From Phycisphaerales bacterium UBA2218 (GTDB lineage: Bacteria > Planctomycetota > Phycisphaerae > Sedimentisphaerales > Anaerobacaceae), in assembly GCA_002327785.1 (NCBI GenBank), contig DCUI01000140.1, positions 1 through 14,671 of the forward strand: a DNA stretch of 14,671 nt. Reading direction: 5' to 3'. This document shows, in pieces, positions 13,076 to 14,671 of this stretch. Numbering within the stretch: the first letter of the stretch is position 1; each line of letters begins with the position of its first letter. The translations under genes and the position numbers were made by a program. The notes under the pieces are model-generated. The model saw only the letters and a program-made list of their open reading frames with translations. It was not told where the DNA came from and ran no database searches.

Positions 13076-14671
13076 ATGCTGGTTCAGAACGAATCCGAGG
13101 CCCGCGATGGGCAGGGGCGACACAGAGGAATCTGCAAAGTATCCGATCCGCACGATGCAAAGCGGTTTGCCTTTCCATGTCCTCACGAGGGACTGTTGTC
13201 CTCGTTTGAAGCGGGTGTGGCTGGATGGTGCTCCGCAAGATGCGTCGGGTGGATCGATGCCTGTGTGTGCCGGGAAGTCCTGCCCTCGATCGCCTCCTTT
13301 CTAACGCACGTGTTGACGTCCGACAGCGACATCATCAAGACGAGCCACGTCAGCGACGTGTATCGTGTGCAGTGGGCCGGCCGGGATCTGGTGGTCAAGC
13401 GGTACCACCACTCGGGGCTGACGCACTCGTTGCGCCATACGATCAAAGGCTCTCGCGCCCGCTGGGGTTGGATCAACGGACAGCGGCTGCTCAAGCTGGG
13501 CATCCGAACGCCCCGTCCGGTTGCCTACATGGATGAATACCGGGGCCCGTTGCTGTGGCAATCCTGGCTCATCACAGAATACGTGGACAAGCCGACCCTG
13601 CACAGTGTCCTGCGCGACGTCTCCGTTCCTGAGGGCCGCAAGCGTCGGATCATCCATCAAGTTCTCCGACTGGTGGACCGATTGGGATCGCGGGGCATCA
13701 ATCACGGGGATATGAAGCATACGAACATTCTCTGCGATGATGGGATGATCGTGCTGACGGACCTGGATGGCGTGGAGATCCGCGAGCCTGGCTGGTTTCA
13801 CCGGCAACGACGCGGACGGGACATCGCCCGGTTCCTCCGGGGGATTGCCGTCCCAGGAGAAGGAACTCCGCGACCGGCTGGTTTTCTTGAGTCGGAGCGC
13901 ACCGGCCGCTTGCTGCGGATGAACGGGCGTTTTCGCAATCGGGAGCTGGAGGAAGCCCTCTTGGCCGGACCGCAGGCCCTCGCCGAGCGCTTCGAATCGC
14001 AACCGGTCCGGTCGGCGGCAACCTCACGTGTGTGTCGGTTCGCGGCCATCTTCAACGGTGTGCCGACGGGCGTCTACCTAAAAGAGTACCTCGATCGGTC
14101 CATCTGGGATCGGCTCAAGCACCTGGTCCGTCCCAACCGGGCGGTGCGTGCCTTGAGGGCCTCGCAGATGCTCAGCGAGCACGGCTTCCAGGCGCCCGAG
14201 GTCATTGCTGTCGGGAGCCGCAGGGAGCGTGCTGGCCGTGTATGTTTCACGGCCACCCTCGAAGTCGAGAACGCCATGCCGATCCACAAATACCTTTCAT
14301 CAAGTTCGAACGAGCCACCCCCTTGCTCGCTTCGCGAAAGGCGAGAACTGCTCCGACGCCTCGGCTTGACCATCGGCCGAATGCACCGCGAGGGTATCGT
14401 GCACGGAGACCTCAGGCCCGGCAACGTCCTGGCCCATAAGACGGTTCCCGGTTCCCACTTCCCAGTCAACGGTGAGCTGCCGACTGTCAATGGCCAGCCG
14501 ACCTGGGAGTTTTTCCTGCTCGACAACGAACGCACGTACAGGCCGCTCCACCTGTGGGGTTTCCTGCGGATGAAGAACCTGGTCCAGATCAACATGCTCC
14601 CCCCGGATGTCTCACGGACGGACCGGCTCAGGTTCTTCCATACCTATTTGCTGATGAATCCTCGCGTGCGT
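13076..14671 (+). CDS. Tandem KdkA/WaaP-like kinase protein (3' end beyond window)
   Basis: Open frame of 532 codons without stop to the window edge. Two consecutive kinase-like domains of the lipopolysaccharide core kinase type. Domain 1 (about 85-300): VYRVQWAGRDLVVKRY with Lys108, catalytic HGDMKHTN (His210, Asp212), metal site LTDLDG (Asp229), then RRGRDIARFLR. Domain 2 (about 315 onward): GVYLKEY (Lys336), SRRERAGRVCF, HREGIVHGDLRPGNVL (Asp445), FFLLDNERT (Asp483) and RTDRLRFFHTYL. Both keep Lys, HGD and metal Asp, so both may be active. Start uncertain: ATG 13076 would be leaderless and lacks a ribosome site; TTG at 13196 with GAGGGA, or GTG at 13217, are alternatives. Likely modifies envelope glycolipid sugars (inference). 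Confidence 0.82.
   Translation, partial: MLVQNESEARDGQGRHRGICKVSDPHDAKRFAFPCPHEGLLSSFEAGVAGWCSARCVGWIDACVCREVLPSIASFLTHVLTSDSDIIKTSHVSDVYRVQWAGRDLVVKRYHHSGLTHSLRHTIKGSRARWGWINGQRLLKLGIRTPRPVAYMDEYRGPLLWQSWLITEYVDKPTLHSVLRDVSVPEGRKRRIIHQVLRLVDRLGSRGINHGDMKHTNILCDDGMIVLTDLDGVEIREPGWFHRQRRGRDIARFLRGIAVPGEGTPRPAGFLESERTGRLLRMNGRFRNRELEEALLAGPQALAERFESQPVRSAATSRVCRFAAIFNGVPTGVYLKEYLDRSIWDRLKHLVRPNRAVRALRASQMLSEHGFQAPEVIAVGSRRERAGRVCFTATLEVENAMPIHKYLSSSSNEPPPCSLRERRELLRRLGLTIGRMHREGIVHGDLRPGNVLAHKTVPGSHFPVNGELPTVNGQPTWEFFLLDNERTYRPLHLWGFLRMKNLVQINMLPPDVSRTDRLRFFHTYLLMNPRVR

Noticed and set aside
1..14671. Possible reassignment of TAG as a sense codon, prompted by two in-frame TAGs
   Set aside because: TAG is the natural terminal codon of rpmB, the GNAT gene, the esterase and gatB (followed by TAA), so it works as a stop in this genome; at most context-dependent readthrough remains.
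1..14671. CRISPR arrays, insertion sequences, att sites, phage or toxin-antitoxin genes
   Set aside because: No regularly spaced repeats, transposase or integrase motifs, or typical paired small genes were found on either strand.

Overview
The window is GC-rich, gene-dense bacterial chromosome. Tandem-repeat secreted proteins, a carbamoyltransferase/SxtJ/DUF5989 cassette, a GatCAB amidotransferase operon and a divergent KdkA/WaaP-like double kinase fit an environmental Planctomycetota-type or similar Gram-negative bacterium. No marker here fixes the phylum, so this is an inference. There is no tRNA, rRNA, CRISPR array, transposase or phage gene. Promoters are called by eye as sigma-70-like -35/-10 pairs, and several match consensus very well.

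Layout, left to right. (1) 1-200, minus: 5' end of ileS, with a promoter whose -35 overlaps the stop of a decayed SAM-methyltransferase (262-823, minus; internal deletion, frameshift and TAG). (2) 853-1828, minus: a GNAT acetyltransferase and a small two-helix membrane protein, then a compact promoter/31-codon ORF/terminator unit. (3) 2052-2654, plus: a MarC-family membrane protein, divergent from the GNAT gene; a palindrome overlaps the GNAT promoter. (4) 2863-5519, minus: an operon of NodU/TobZ-type O-carbamoyltransferase, SxtJ-like and DUF5989-like membrane proteins, with an 88-bp inverted repeat after the first gene. (5) 5885-10666, plus: rpmB with its own promoter and terminator, then gatC, a secreted esterase, gatA, gatB and a cupin. 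(6) 10783-12063, minus: a secreted protein of four tandem beta-rich repeats cut by an in-frame TAG in repeat 3. (7) 12257-12916, minus: plsY. (8) 13076 to the window end, plus: a protein with two tandem kinase-like domains, transcribed divergently from plsY.

How the parts work together. GatC, GatA and GatB form the transamidosome amidotransferase that makes Gln-tRNA(Gln) and/or Asn-tRNA(Asn); with ileS and rpmB this is translation housekeeping. PlsY makes lysophosphatidic acid, and the tandem kinase resembles enzymes that phosphorylate lipid A core sugars, so the right end is envelope-related. The carbamoyltransferase cassette probably decorates an unknown envelope or secreted substrate at the membrane. 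The best leads for something undescribed are that cassette, the double kinase, the short transcription unit at 857-1038 and the terminator-like hairpin immediately before gatC.
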